64,000 nucleotides of DNA, taken from the NCBI GenBank assembly GCA_963969365.1, contig OZ017755.1, positions 682,001-746,000 of the forward strand. The letters are read 5' to 3'. Below are positions 38,101-48,073 of the stretch, piece by piece. The stretch is from Asterochloris sp. CNOR1. Lineage: Eukaryota; Chlorophyta; Trebouxiophyceae; Trebouxiales; Trebouxiaceae. The number at the start of each line of letters is the position of its first letter. Within the stretch, counting starts at the first letter, position 1. The notes below the pieces were generated by a model that made no database searches, was not told the origin of the DNA, and saw nothing but the letters and a program-made list of their open reading frames with translations. The position numbers and the translations under genes were made by a program.

Positions 38101-38935
38101 ACAGCTTTGACAGGCTTGTCATGGCTGTGGCAGGCAGCAGGATGGCCTGAAGCATACTTGTAAGTGCAATGCAGCCTGGCAGGGGCACCAACTTGGAGCT
38201 TCTGGCATGCGTGGCCAGCAGGAGAGTGTCAATCTTGGACAGGGGCGCACCACGGCTGCTGCAGCGTGTCGCATGTGCTCTGCTGGAGCACCAGGATGCA
38301 GGTGAGAAGGCCTGCCTGGTGCAGACAAGCAGACATGTGGGGCGTCATGCAGGCTCACGTCGAAAATTCGTCTGCAGAGCTCGATGTATCTGTCTGGCAG
38401 AAATGCGGGGGACTGGCCCTGAATGCCGCCGGCCACTTCAGCCACAGCTTGCAGGCGCTCGCTGTCATTTACAGGGCGAGGGGCACCTGCCCAGGGCTGC
38501 ACCTTGCAGTCTGGGCTGGGGACTGGTGTGGCACAGGAGTCCAATGTGATTGGCGTGCCAGCAACGGCCACACACAAAGACACCTGCGCCAGCAAGAGGT
38601 CCAGCAGGGAATGATGTGCAGCAATTGGGACCGGACTGGCACACGGCTTGTAGGAGCTGCTGCACAGCATGCCATGGCAGTGATATTTGGCAGATCAGAT
38701 GCTGGCTGGCATGACAGCGGACTTCACACAACATGAGAGGTCCAGGATATCACACTACCTGGGCTGGCAGGGGCTTGGGAGCTGAGCCATGAGGTGAAAA
38801 TGACTTTGCCACCTGCAGCAGTTGTGCCCCGGTGGACTGGCGTGATCTGAGGTGGTGCGACTCAGTGCCTTCAGACGTGCAACCCACCTCGAGGGGTTCT
38901 TCATGTTGCGCTGTCGAGCTCACAACGCACCCCAT
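32112..38935 (-). CDS. GAF-PAS Raf-like (TKL) protein kinase with N-myristoylation-type start
   Basis: Starts MGCVVSS (Gly2, Cys3: myristoylation/palmitoylation type), exon 38935-38759. Other checked exons: 38583-38359, 38146-38099, 37804-37635. The GAF domain spans 38.5-36.7 kb, with FLPDRYIELCRRIFD, VLVLPDTYEDARF, VRGPLGIRTYVGAPLVLTSG and DTATVKLLANVTELVVRDIE. The PAS-type region (36.3-35.4 kb) has WKVIWANEEACKVSGHNAEG. The kinase domain includes GPLIGRGGFARVHWG, LVAIK joined to IIRAEMFEHV, GVVHPNIVRCLAYG, VVHGDLTGSNVLLD (HGD for HRD), SDFGISRR, GTCTHM joined to PPEMMTEGQLTPATDVW, FGVLLWEMLSGRRAW and the end DPSARPPFAAIVEDLDSML. The donor after VAIK is GC (34955). Some GAF/PAS exons between 37.2 and 35.1 kb are not resolved. 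Likely a membrane-tethered sensor kinase; ligand unknown. Confidence 0.88.
36709..36726 (+). other. short telomere-like/telo-box motif in intron
   Basis: GGTTAGGGTTTAGA contains the plant/green-algal type TTTAGGG unit about twice (AAACCCTAA on the other strand). It is too short to be an interstitial telomere and lies in an intron or spacer of the kinase gene. Confidence 0.4.
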
Positions 38936-41008
38936 TCGATCCTGCCTAGTGTTCCAGAGGCAGGCAGGGCACCATCTCAGGTCCCGGGAGCTTTCAGGAA
39001 AAAGCAGGACCGTTCAGGTCGACTGCCAAGAAAGAATAGATTTGCCAGATCTCCACGGTGAATTCACTCAATCCGCCGAAAAGCTATCATCAGGACCATC
39101 AGCAACTTCAGCACATGCAACACACTGGTGCTGAGCTCAGGCACCAGCTGGTAGGGCTACAGACAGGGCAGCTCAGCCTTCTTTGCTGGCAGGAAGGAGG
39201 TTCAGTAGTGGTGTTTTGCCAACGATCTCTTCTCAATCTTTGTGAACAGGCTGCCAGCACCTGTCTGCACAATCAGGTGCGTGGTGGGTTCAGAGCCGGC
39301 CTGGTCATGTCAACTGCAGAGTGGCAGAACCTGAGCAGGTGCCTTGCGCAGCAGACTGACACAGAATTGGATGGTGTGGTGGTGATCGAATGGAATTCTA
39401 GGCATTGGAGCTCTGGCCTGTCACAAAGCTGCTGCTTCTGGCTGTCCGCCTGCAGAGCACACTGCCCTGGCCATGCGTACAGCTGTCACCCCTGATTGCT
39501 GGGATGCTGATCAGCAGTAGCAGCCACCAGGAATACAGGTCAGCTGCACAATGCATCACAGCTGGGTCCCAGGAGACGACTCCTGCAGCTACTCCTCAGG
39601 AGGCTGGTCCTCATCAGGCACTCAAACGGCTTAAGGCAGTCTGGACGGTCAGGAGGCGTGCCACCACCTCTTCCTGTGGGTCTATGAGCTGTCTTGTCTC
39701 CTGACAGCTTTGGCAAGAGTGGCGCCTGAGCAAGTTCCGATCTCACAGGCGATGTTGACTGCACTCAGGCGTACTGCAAGCAATCTAAATCACATGCAAG
39801 CCTGGTCTGCGCCATGCCTGAGCGTCCCAGGGAGGGACAGACCCTGGGCACTCATGCTCTGCACGCTCAGCTGCAGACCCGTCAGTGCTGTGAAAGCGGT
39901 CATCGCACTAACGGCGAAGCTGCTTGCTGTACAGCTGGTGGCAACAGACTAGCAGGTGCTTGTGTGATGAGGGAAACCCCTGCAGCAAGCATCAGGCTCC
40001 AGGCACATGGCGACAGGCTACCGCCTACCTGAATCAAGTAACGTGCTACAGAGGTCGTCAGGATGGCTGTGGCACCTCTGGACCCCCTCGCATGCGTTTG
40101 GAAAAGCCCCAGAGCGTGCGTGAGCTGGAGACTGAGGCACTGCCTACTTGAGAGGCAGCTGACATCATCTGCACCCAGCCCCTTGCCCTTTGCAGACATC
40201 TGTGGGGACCAGATGCTGAACCTGCGTCAGGCCCTCGAGGCAGGTGAGGCTATTGTCGTCATGTCATCAATGTACACAGTCAAAATAGATCTGCAGCTGC
40301 TGCTTTGGACTTTGGCAACGGCAGCAACAAACCATGGGTTAGTGTCCAAGGCAAGCATATAGATGGGAACCATAATCAAGGTTGCTGTCAGGGCAGCCCC
40401 TTAGCTTTGCCAATCAAGGCAGGAGGACTGCACAGTGTGCTGTGCAAGGTGTGGCCGCATAGTCAGCAAAAGGCGTACAGCAGGCTCTTGATGTCAAGAG
40501 GGGCCACTCGAAGCTGCCAATCAAAACAGGTGCAGTTGCAAGGGGTGGCTGCCGATATGGCCCAGCCTGACGCTTGCACATGTGATGCTTGCAGCCCTTC
40601 TGTAAAAATGCCAGGCGCAAATTCTGAGCACAGGCACCCTTGCTTTGCACCATCAGCTGTGCCCCGCTGACCATTTGTGCCGGTCTGTCCTCAGAAACAA
40701 TGGGGCAGCTCAGCCCTGTCCCTCTCTGGCTGCTCAACATCTAGCTGAGCTGCCGTATTGCAATCTGAGCTGAATTAGGCAAACTCTGCTGCAGTCAGAT
40801 CTGATCTGCAAAACCAGCAGGTGGTAGGCAGCGGCAGCAAATTCTACCCGACTTTTGCTGATGCTGTCTTTCTTCCCGCGCCCAGAGGGACCCTGTACCC
40901 ACGGATTCTTATTGCTCCGGCCCAGGGAGCATTAGGTGGGGGCATGTTCTGTTTGAGCAAATGAGTGCTGGGCCAGACAGTTGCATGTGCAGCCTCAATA
41001 GCTCAGGG
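38936..41008. other. spacer without a supported gene
   Basis: About 2 kb. Isolated coding-like pieces appear, e.g. plus strand about 40196-40240 (ICGDQMLNLRQALEA ending at a donor) and minus strand about 39690-39617 (QEEVVARLLTVQTALSRLSA then stop), but they do not join into a phased model. It may hold the 5' exons of the ankyrin-like gene or remnants of another gene. Confidence 0.5.
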
Positions 41009-41045
41009 ATGACACCCAGCCTCGATTGTTTCGAGACTCTTGCAG

Positions 41046-41988
41046 GTGTTCAAAAACCGCCGAAGCTGGGGATCTGCAGTTCCTGCAGTCAAGGGTCCAC
41101 CAACTGACTGAGGTCCCCCGTCGGCAAGTGAACGCCTGCGCAGCCAGAGGCAGCCACCTGGGAGTGCTGCAGTGGTTGCGCCAGCAGGGCATTACTCTGA
41201 GCCAGTACACGTGTCAAGAGGCAGCAGCAGGAGGCCACCTGGTCGTGCTCCAGTGGGCTCGGGAGCAGGGCTGTCACTGGGATGCAGGCACCTGTACAGC
41301 TGCTGCCAGCAAAGGACACCTGGCGGTGTTGAGAAGGGCGCGGCACCACGGCTGTGCCTGGGACGCGGTCACGTGCACAGCTGCAGCTCAAGGAGGCCAC
41401 CTGGCAGTGCTGCAGTTTGCCCACCGGAATGGCTGTGCCTGGGACCTAGACACGTGCTGGGCTGCAGCAACAGGAGGCCAACTGGCAGTGCTGCAGTATG
41501 CCCACCAGTAGGGCTGTGCCTGGAGCTCATTCACGTGCCAGGCTGCAGCTCGAGGAGGCCACCTGGCAGTGCTGCAGTTTGCCAACCAAAACGGCTGTGA
41601 ATGGGGTCCAGAGGTCTGCAGTGCAGCGGCTGAATGTGGCAACCTCAGCATGCTGAAGTGGCTGCGCTAACATGGCTGCCCGTGGGATTGGCGGACGAGT
41701 CACTCAGCCGCTAACAATCATCTTGCAGATTTGAGGTGGGCTCGTCAACAGCAACCTCCCTGCCCTTGGTGGTTACCCGTGAATTGTGATTTGGGAGGGT
41801 GCACCATCTCCCCACGTGTGCTTGTGTTCCTTCGGCAGCATGGAGCGCCCTTGACTGCCGGCAGGCATGCTCAGGCTCATGTTGCCGCAACAGAGATGAC
41901 ATATGCATTTCTCTCACTCAGGGCAGCTCTACCTGACAAGACTCCCCATGACATTGTGCAAATAATCATGAGCTTGGCATTCTCCTAG
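41046..41988 (+). pseudogene. ankyrin-like 27-residue repeat gene with two in-frame stops
   Basis: One frame runs from an acceptor at about 41045 to TAG 41986-41988. It has at least six 27-residue repeats of the form TC--AA-GGHLAVLQ-A---GC-WD, e.g. TCTAAAQGGHLAVLQFAHRN followed by GCAWD, ending in LPDKTPHDIVQIIMSLAFS. This short ankyrin-like repeat class is common in algae and also in giant viruses and their insertions. TAG at 41509-41511 and TAA at 41668-41670 interrupt it, both in the turn just before the GC-W of a repeat. The frame is otherwise intact, so the breaks are recent or are spliced out. Other genes here end with TAG and TAA, so stop reassignment is unlikely. No start codon in frame was found. 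Confidence 0.75.
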
Positions 41989-42242
41989 ACCTGCTGTTAA
42001 GCAGACTTCCAAAGGACCGAGTCAATACTTATGCTTTGTCAGCAGAGGTCAACCTGTATGCAGACCAGTGATCAGTGTCGAGCCGTTGCAATGAAGAATT
42101 TACTCTGAGGCACACAAGAGTCCAGGGAGTAGGGTGGCACAGTGAGGCATTTGTGGCATGTTGACAGGCTTGGCAACATGTTTGGCAAGCGGGGCGGTGA
42201 CCAACAACTTCGCCACTATGGCTGACTTTGGGCTGATGCACC

Positions 42243-44310
42243 TCAGAGTAAATTTTCCGCGATGCTCTGCAAGTGTTGCAGCCTCACTTGCTGCACCATG
42301 GCAGGCTGCAAGACAGACAAGGAGGCGCAGATCTGCTCTAGAGGGCTGCCCTGTGTCTGCCGTTTATGACTCTGAGGGCGCAGCTGGTGCAGGGTGGCCA
42401 CCATGGCATCAAGCCGACCCACAGAATCAAGGAGACGTTTCTGAGAGCAACTGCACACAGTTACGCTTGCATGTTTCACAAGCATGATCCAACAGCACCT
42501 GAAAGCAGTTTTTGCCAGCATGCGGTGGCCGTTGCATCCACAAAACCTCCTTCCAAGCAGCTGTGGAGCCTCCCTGCATCTATCTGCTACACAAAGACTC
42601 GTGGCCCTCCAGCGCAAGTGCCAGAGCTTCAAAGCACAGGTTGTGCATGCTGGCCAGCTCCTGCATGTTGACTGACTGGCCCTGCTGCAGACAGGCGCCC
42701 AGCTTGGGAAACAATTCCAGGATGCCAGCCACATTGCAGGTCCCAGGACGCTGTCAGCAGCCAGCCAAGCAACCACAGCTGCCATTTCCCCACAGCTGCA
42801 TGTGCAGCTGAATCACCATGGGGGCCCTGCACTTTGCCAGATTCAGGAAATGGCAGCTGGGCAAGCCCTGCACTGCAAAAGGACTTCCCCAGGTGGCACC
42901 TGGTGTTGCCACCGCTGACTCACCGCCACACTGCCTGACCAGGTAGCTGCCAGCACACTGAGTCTAGACTGACCTTGCGTGATGGCTGCCTGCATGATCT
43001 TCTGCTGCCAGAGCGTGCCTGCCCACATGGAGCCACCCAGTGACTCCTGCTGAGGCTGCAGTGCCGTCTGAACGTGAAGCGGGAGCGCTGGGTCACCCCT
43101 GTGCCTGCAGCAATGCATCCAAGCCCACAAGATGGCCACAACAGTTGCTGTTGCTCCGCTTGTGCTGGCTCTTCCTCAAATGATGGCCGAGGAAGACAGC
43201 ACGCTAGGCAGTGCCAGGCTGGAACCCTTGAAAGTGCAACACTCAAGACTTTGAAAGCTGATCTGCAAGGCTCCTGGATGCGGCAAACCTCTTGGCACCC
43301 TGTTGGATGACAGCATCTTGTGCTGCCAAGAAGACTCGCTGGTACACGTCAGAGTTCCAGCCGCCACTGGTGCAGCCCGCTCTAGCATCACTGCTCACAT
43401 CTGCACATGGCTGGGCCCCGCTGAGGGGCACTGTCGTCCTGGTGGGCTGTGCGGCACTGCAGTCTGCAGCCACAGCCAGTGACCTCTCATCTGTGGTAAG
43501 ACAGGGCATGACAGACTGGCACACAGCAGACTTGGAGCTCTCGTGCGGATTGGCCCCAGATGAGGCCACAGGTGGCTGTGGGGCCTCAATGCCACCTCTA
43601 GATACTGGGTACAAGAAGTTGTCATGGCCACAGCCGACAGCCATGCAGGGCTCATGCAGCTCACCTGGCTGCTGCCAACCCTGACACTGCTGCCCTGTTG
43701 GAACTGGAAACACACGTGCTTCTGCAGGGGCATGTCGTCTTCAACTGGATGGGCTGCTGCCAGATGCAGCAGGGTCACAGGGGCCATGTCTGTGTATGTC
43801 AGAGAGCCTGCAGCTTGACAGGAGGGTGCAGTTTCATGCCCTGTTCGCAGGGCAGCACCGCACGCAGCATGCAACGGCTTTGTGCAGTTGGTGCTATGGC
43901 AGGGGGTTGCCCTTGGGTGCAGCTGGTTCTTGGCTGCATGCCATCTCTGGTGTTGCCAGCCAAGCAGGGATGCAGAGACCTCTCTGCAACAGTACGTCCT
44001 GATGACAGTCGTCAAATGTCACAGCAGGCCTGTCACCATCGCTTCAGAGCACTGGCACCGGCAACAGGGCGGTGTAGCTGCTCCATGCAGCTGGGAGTGA
44101 CAACCTGCAGATCAGATCACACTCAGCAGCAGTCGCTGCCAACCTGCCGTTCAGCTTGGTCATGTCCAGCAGCACAGTGAGTGGCCAGAACCTGCAGCGG
44201 CCCTGCGGCAGCTAGCCAAGAAGCTTGGCATTAACAGGCCTGGAAGGCGTTTGCAGCGCTCCCTGGCTTGGGCTACTCATGCATGCCACAAGGGGGATCC
44301 CAGGTGCTGA
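42243..44310 (-). CDS. helical hypothetical protein, multi-exon, 5' part unresolved
   Basis: Well-supported 3' exons: 42750-42593 and 42450-42243 (stop TGA). Their join is in phase and reads across GHESF-CSQKRLLDSVGRL. Probable exons upstream: about 42938-42916 (ATWSGSVA), about 43059-42976 (QQESLGGSMWAGTLWQQKIM), about 43375-43260 (GGWNSDVYQRVFLAAQDAVI) and about 44185-44110 (TVLLDMTKLNGRLAATAAEC). A possible start is MSSPSQGALQTPSRPV near 44280. The protein is Ala/Leu/Gln-rich and mostly helical, ending LQHLQSIAENLL. I do not recognise it. The look (phospho-type Ser/Pro N-terminus, then long helices) would suit a cytoskeletal or spindle subunit, but that is only an impression. Confidence 0.5.
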
Positions 44311-45064
44311 CAAAAAACAGTAAGACCACAAGACTCGCCTGCTTGTGATGCGGCGGGTGCATGCTGTCCTTCAGCGCCTGGCATCATGCTACAGCTGCTG
44401 CACTGAAGATGGCTGACGCCTCTGTCTGGTTGGGCCCTGCATGTGCAAAACAGTGCTGCCTTTCATCGCCAAGGCAACAGTAGCACAATCTTGGGTGAAT
44501 GCAATGGTACTCGGACATTGGTCACAGTGAAGACTTGGTGAGCACTCGTAAGGGAAAGGCAGCGGCACTGCAACAGCCCAATGCAAGCTGCAGGGTCTGC
44601 AGAATGCTGACCCAATACAAGGTAGATATGCTTGCTGAGCTTTGAGCAAACAGGGATGTGCTCTCGCAGCAGGTCTTCCCAGGCAGCTCAGACCTGAAGC
44701 AACATGCAACGAGTTGAATTGAGTGGCTTGTCATGTGCCAGCTTGCAGCAGCCTACTTACCTGGGTCGGCTCGGCCTATGGTCAGAGCTGGAAGCTACCA
44801 TTGCATTTCAGTGCCACGCCGAGTCAGTGTGGCCCTCAGAGTGATAGATTGTCTCTTGCTCTCGCTCTCTGTGTGAACTCTTCACTTTGGCACAGGTGCA
44901 GGCTCAATGACTCGAGGGTCCAGGTGCATAGTGTTCTTCAAGTTCTAGCAGGCAGCAGGCAGATTGTCCATATAGCAAGCAGTGGGTCACTGATGCACCA
45001 GGGCTCTGGCTGCAGACTCCCTTCAAGCTCACATGGCCAAGAATCTGTGCTCATGCAGGCGTTG
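44311..45064. other. spacer, nothing recognised
   Basis: About 750 bp between the helical orphan and the YlmG stop codon. No phased exon or motif seen on either strand. Confidence 0.5.
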
Positions 45065-45676
45065 TCAGGACAGGTCAATCTTCCGCTGGAGCAGGTTCAG
45101 GATGCCCTGGGGGCCCAGCAGGATCTCGTTCATGAAGCTAAGCAGCGCCACCCAGACAATGGGCGTGATGTCTACGCCTCCCACTGATGGGATGACCCTG
45201 CGAGTGGGCCCCAGCACAGGCTCGGTAGGTCTGACTGCTATGGCCCAGGGCAGCTTCTTGCCGTCCAGCTGAGGGTACCAGGAGAGCACGATGCGGACTA
45301 TCATGAGCAGGGTGCTCAGGGCCAGAACCGGGCCTAGGAACTTGGCAATGGTGCCTGCCGTCTTGGCATCAATGTCTGCCAGCTGGTAGACGACGTCTCC
45401 ATGCCGCTGGGAAGCGCAAGCTGGTGAGGAGGCCAGCAGTGTGGCTGCTGCCATGCCAGCAGAGGTTGCCATTGCCTGCGGTTGATGCCTAGCCTTGCAG
45501 GGGGCATCTGATGGTTGTTGGGCTTGGCATCTGTGCCTTCTTCTGAGGTTGTGGCCTGGTTTACGAAGGTTGCTCCGGGGATGGAGGCAGATGGGGCGCC
45601 TGCCTGGCAGCCCACATTGCAGCTGCATCTGCCGGCTGTCTTTTGGATCGCCAGTGCCAGAACCTAGCTTGCCCAT
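45065..45676 (-). CDS. YGGT/YlmG-family membrane protein, chloroplast-type
   Basis: Single exon of 203 residues. YGGT-family proteins are small membrane proteins of plastids and cyanobacteria; plant relatives (YLMG, CCB3) affect thylakoid/nucleoid organisation and cytochrome b6 maturation. The first ~85 residues are Arg/Gln/Pro/Ser-rich, like a transit peptide, followed by MATSAGMAAATLLASSPACA. The mature part shows the linker VYQLADIDAKTAGTIAKFLG, a span LSTLLMIVRIVLSWYPQL, the family motif RPTEPVLGPTRRVIPSVGGV and a second span TPIVWVALLSFMNEILLGPQ. The sequence before the first span is closest to the YLMG2/CCB3 type by eye. The ATG at 45676 is only 11 bp from the CDC123 ATG on the other strand; an internal Met may be the true start. 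Confidence 0.9.
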   Translation of the reverse strand: MGKLGSGTGDPKDSRQMQLQCGLPGRRPICLHPRSNLRKPGHNLRRRHRCQAQQPSDAPCKARHQPQAMATSAGMAAATLLASSPACASQRHGDVVYQLADIDAKTAGTIAKFLGPVLALSTLLMIVRIVLSWYPQLDGKKLPWAIAVRPTEPVLGPTRRVIPSVGGVDITPIVWVALLSFMNEILLGPQGILNLLQRKIDLS

Positions 45677-45687
45677 CTGACTCCAGC

Positions 45688-47995
45688 ATGGATGTGCAGG
45701 ATATTCTGAACTGTAGCCATGGTAGCTGGGGGCCTCATTTCAGGGAGGTCGCCTTCAGATCGTACACCATTGCACTGCCTGCTGAGTTTCTGAGCTACTT
45801 GGTGGCTGATGGCGTCAAAGTCCCAGAAACCAACAAAGCAGTGAGTCTCGGACGTGGCTCTTGCAATGGCTGCGCTTCCAGATGCTGACACATGGTACTG
45901 ATGCTGTGCAGCTGCCGCTGAGGGCAGAAGCAGATCCCTTTGCTGATGAAGATGAGCTCCAGGACTGGAGTGATGCCGGCAGCAGCTGCTCTGCAGAGGA
46001 GAGGTCACCAGAGCTTGAGCAGGTGTGCACCTTGTGGTTTTGATACTGCACCTGTCAAAACTGCCAACAAAACCATGCCTGTTCCTCTGTAAAAGGTGCT
46101 TCGATCATCCACGTTGCTGCAGGCAGAGGACTTTCCAGAGCTTGTCCAGCAAATCGATGGCGCCATCAGGGAGCTGGGGGGTAAAGTCATCCCCAAGCTG
46201 ACCTGGAGCTGCCCTAAGGTAGCATCACATCAGTGACAAGGCATGTCGCAGAGCGCGTCTCACTGTGTTTGAAGAGTTGCGCAACACTGGTGCTGCCACC
46301 TGCTCAATGTACCCCACTCAATTCAGCACATGCTGAGCAGCCTGTAGTGCCCAGGATGACATCTTCTGTCCTGCGCATAGGCTGAGCAGCCTGCAACCAG
46401 ATGCAGTCGCTTGACAGTCCTAGCCCCTTGCATATTGCAGGATGCAACCTGGGTGACAGCCACCAACAGCACCTGCTGCACCAATGCTGATGAGGTGGTG
46501 CTGCTGCTCAAGAGCTCAGATCGCGTGGCAGACGACATCTGCCACGCCTTTGACGCCTGCCCTGCCCGGCCTGCCGAGCCGGTGCAGCATGTCCTGGTGC
46601 TCAAGAAGCAGTACGACCTGCGCCCTGAACGGGAGTTCCGCTGCTTTGTCAGAGGCCACCAGCTCATCGGTAAGGCCACCTGCTTGGCATAGTTGCTCTG
46701 CTTCTCGCCCAGATCCAATGATGCAGCAGCTGACCTGAGGGCAGCATCTGCTTCCTGTGCATTGGTCACATTGCAGCCTGTTTGTCTGCAGACCACACAA
46801 AATGCTAGCAACCTGCCAGCCATGTCAAGTTCAGTGCTCCTGATGCAGGCATGAGTCAGCGTGATGTCACCCAGCGCTTCCCTCAGCTGCAGGGCCAGGA
46901 AGCAGAGCTCAGCAGGCAGATCCTGTGCTTCTTCAAAACCCATGTGCAGCACAAGTTCCCCAGCAAAGACTGTGAGCAATTCATTGTATGAAGCGGTCAC
47001 CTGACGTGCCATACCAGCATGCAAAGTGTCTTTGCTGGCTGCCACAGATCAGGCTGCGGAGTCTTCGGCATAGTGTGGCGCTCTTGTAGAGCAGCACTAG
47101 CATGCACAATGCATTTGCTGGCTGCCACAACAGTCTACCCCCATGCCTGGACTAGACACAGCCAGAGCCTCTTCTTTCTAAAGAGAGCACTTTGCAGGGC
47201 AGTAACCCTGCATGACCTGATGGCCTTCAACGGCAGACTGCACTGCACATGGCCTTTCTGCACACTGCCCTGGCAAATGCAGGTCTGCCTGCCTGCAGAC
47301 ACAATGGATGTGTATGTGGCCACCAATGGCACTGTGAAGCTCATGGATTTCAACCCAGTTGGGGGCTCAACAGCCCCACTGCTGTTTGACTGGACAGAGC
47401 TGGGGTACACAAGCGCGCCCCCTGATGCATCAGGTGTCAGCAGCAGCCAGCAGGGCAATGACCGTGCCGGCACCCCTCCACGAGAAGTCCAGCAGCAAGC
47501 TGCTGAGGGTCAAGCAGCAGGCCCTCAGCAACCAGCACAGGCACCTGCTGCTGAGGCCCCTGGAGATGAGGATGCCCCTGAAGTTGTCCCTCCACATCCA
47601 GAAGATTGTCCTCCAGGTGACAAGCTGGCTGGGAGACGCTGCTGCCTGCCGCTGATTCTGCCACCTTGTGCTGCGTGCTCCCTGCTGCAGAGGTGGAGGC
47701 TGCATCTGCAACCGGCTCCATGCAGAGCTCCTGCTTTGCTACAGAGCCCCATGCTGTGTACTTCTGCAGCACCCCTGAACCACCTGTCATCACTATGTTG
47801 CCTGACCAACTTGTTCAGGGTGCTGACGTGTATGCAGAAGGCTCGTGCTTTCGCATCATCACGGAGCCTACTGTCATCAGGCCCAACAAGGGCGCCTATG
47901 GCGTGCCGTATGATCTGGTGGCTACTGGAACGGGGACTGCCATTCAGGACATGCTTGCCAAAATGAGGGACGCGGACATTTCGCTGGAGCTGTGA
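45688..47995 (+). CDS. CDC123: CDC123 (eIF2 assembly chaperone)
   Basis: ATP-grasp-like protein that helps assemble the eIF2 heterotrimer. Seven exons: 45688-45840, 45912-46022, 46123-46218, 46441-46669, 46849-46971, 47299-47616, 47691-47995; 444 residues. The start reads MDVQDILNCSHGSWGPHFRE. Family blocks: RSYTIALPAEFLSYLV, acidic DPFADEDELQDW, PKLTWSCPKDATWV, VLKKQYDLRPEREFRCFVRG, SQRDVTQRFPQL, then DYTMDVYVATN joined across exons 5-6, and KLMDFNPVGGSTAPLLFDW. Before the C-terminal CFRIITEPTVIRPNKGAYGV there is a low-complexity insert of about 130 residues rich in Gln/Ala/Pro, which the family lacks in fungi and animals. Convergent with SRR1; a TGTAA at 48084-48088 lies inside the SRR1 3' coding exon. 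Confidence 0.94.
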
Positions 47996-48073
47996 CTTTG
48001 CTGCCATGGAGCAGCTTGGAAACGCTTGAAATATCATGATATCAATGAATGAACCAAGCTTTCATTAATTTCA

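Noticed and set aside
38936-41008. Several 60-145 codon open frames in the spacer
   Set aside because: They do not join in phase and show no family motif; six-frame openness is expected in this TGCAG-rich DNA.
41509-41670. TAG/TAA reassigned to an amino acid, as in some ulvophytes
   Set aside because: IDH ends with TAG and the U-box gene with TAA at the expected positions, so both codons terminate here.
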